A DNA stretch of 6,221 bases, from positions 1-6,221 of the forward strand of contig SYPI01000242.1 in the NCBI GenBank assembly GCA_005804005.1, in the 5' to 3' direction. Numbering within the stretch: position 1 is the first letter of the stretch; each line of letters starts with the position of its first letter. Source of the stretch: Planctomycetia bacterium (lineage in GTDB: Bacteria; Planctomycetota; Phycisphaerae; Phycisphaerales; SM1A02). This document shows, piece after piece, positions 5,633 to 6,221 of this stretch. The position numbers were made by a program, and so were the translations under genes. The notes beneath the pieces are model-generated. The model was not told where the DNA came from, did no database searches, and was given only the letters and a program-made list of their open reading frames with translations.

Positions 5633-6221
5633 TCAGCTATTCGGGGATTGCTGCCGCGCCCGAAGCGGCGCCTGTTTCCCCAGTCGCTCCAGCACAGCAC
5701 AGAGATCATTCCAGACTTCACCCCTTGTCTTCGCCGTGTAATTGCGCAGCAGGTAGGCCGGGTGGAAGGTTGGCATAATCGGGATGTCCGGGCAACCACG
5801 AGCCTCGGGCGCCTGCCATGTCGCCCAGATGCCGCGGAGCCGGGTGATGCCGACTTGGGTCTGCAGAAGAAACTGTGTGGCCGGGCCGCCCAGTGGCACC
5901 AGCACGCGCGGCCGGATCAGCAGAATCTGCTCGGTCAGGAACGGGGCGCATTTGGCGACCTCGTCGGGCAGCGGAGTGCGGTTGTCCGGTGGGCGACTCT
6001 TGAGAATGTTGGCGATGTAAACCGACTCGCGTGTCAATCCCATCGCCTGAATCATTTCGTCCAGTTTCTGACCGGCGCGACCCACGAACGGGCGGCCCAG
6101 ACGGTCCTCGGTTTCACCGGGAGCTTCGCCGACGAACATGATCTCCGCGTCGGGCGAACCCTCGCCGAAGACGGTCTGGGTGTGGGTGGTTGCTGTGGTG
6201 CAGTGCGGACAGGTCTGGTCA
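5633..6221 (-). CDS. Uracil-DNA glycosylase, family 4 (Fe-S type), 5' end cut off by the window edge
   Basis: This base-excision repair enzyme removes uracil from DNA. The window holds the C-terminal 195 residues; the frame is open to the right edge, so the true start lies outside (the ATG at 6139 is internal). Visible in order, numbering from the edge: a CPHC pair (4 and 7), as in the Fe-S cluster of this family; TVFGEG leading into [10 protein letters not shown] (30-39), the first catalytic motif; [17 protein letters not shown] (67-83); Cys91; and the second motif HPAYLLRN (153-160). Family 4 enzymes usually bind the cluster with four cysteines, one of them in KCRPP; here that position is Ser75, so only three of the usual four are seen. 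The C-terminal tail is short and polar. Transcription ends at the strong terminator at 5437-5476. SPO1 DNA-polymerase-related annotations refer to the same superfamily. Confidence 0.93.
   Translation of the reverse strand, partial: DQTCPHCTTATTHTQTVFGEGSPDAEIMFVGEAPGETEDRLGRPFVGRAGQKLDEMIQAMGLTRESVYIANILKSRPPDNRTPLPDEVAKCAPFLTEQILLIRPRVLVPLGGPATQFLLQTQVGITRLRGIWATWQAPEARGCPDIPIMPTFHPAYLLRNYTAKTRGEVWNDLCAVLERLGKQAPLRARQQSPNS

Overview
This is a GC-rich, gene-dense bacterial chromosomal segment with no transposase, integrase, CRISPR array, tRNA or rRNA visible. The gene content looks like housekeeping and envelope functions. A secreted DUF1573 protein, a bacterial MEMO protein with an N-terminal helical extension, and a four-cysteine-type (family 4) uracil-DNA glycosylase would fit a planctomycete or related PVC-group bacterium. 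That placement is an inference from gene style, not a firm call.

Left part (1-1908): a small, very hydrophobic protein on the + strand (start best placed at 110, stop at 400) converges with, and overlaps by 16 bases, an M32 carboxypeptidase gene on the - strand (385-1908). Centre-left (1920-3620, - strand): a secreted protein with a DUF1573 domain fused to about seven ankyrin repeats. It lies 11 bases upstream of the carboxypeptidase, and the two almost certainly form one leftward operon.

Centre (3621-3788) is a divergent intergenic region that must hold promoters for both directions. Rightward from it runs a MEMO-family gene (3789-4994) whose stop codon overlaps the GTG start of dtd, D-aminoacyl-tRNA deacylase (4991-5461), in a GTGA arrangement. 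These two genes are probably translationally coupled.

Right part: dtd converges with a family 4 uracil-DNA glycosylase gene on the - strand (5633 to beyond the right edge). The gap between them is the most interesting non-coding piece. It holds (a) a strong intrinsic terminator for leftward transcription, whose U-tract and stem are embedded in the last codons of dtd, and (b) a 100-nt segment that folds, as + strand RNA, into a gap-free three-way junction. G-U pairs assign the two structures to opposite strands. No known RNA family was recognised for (b), so it is the best candidate for something undescribed.
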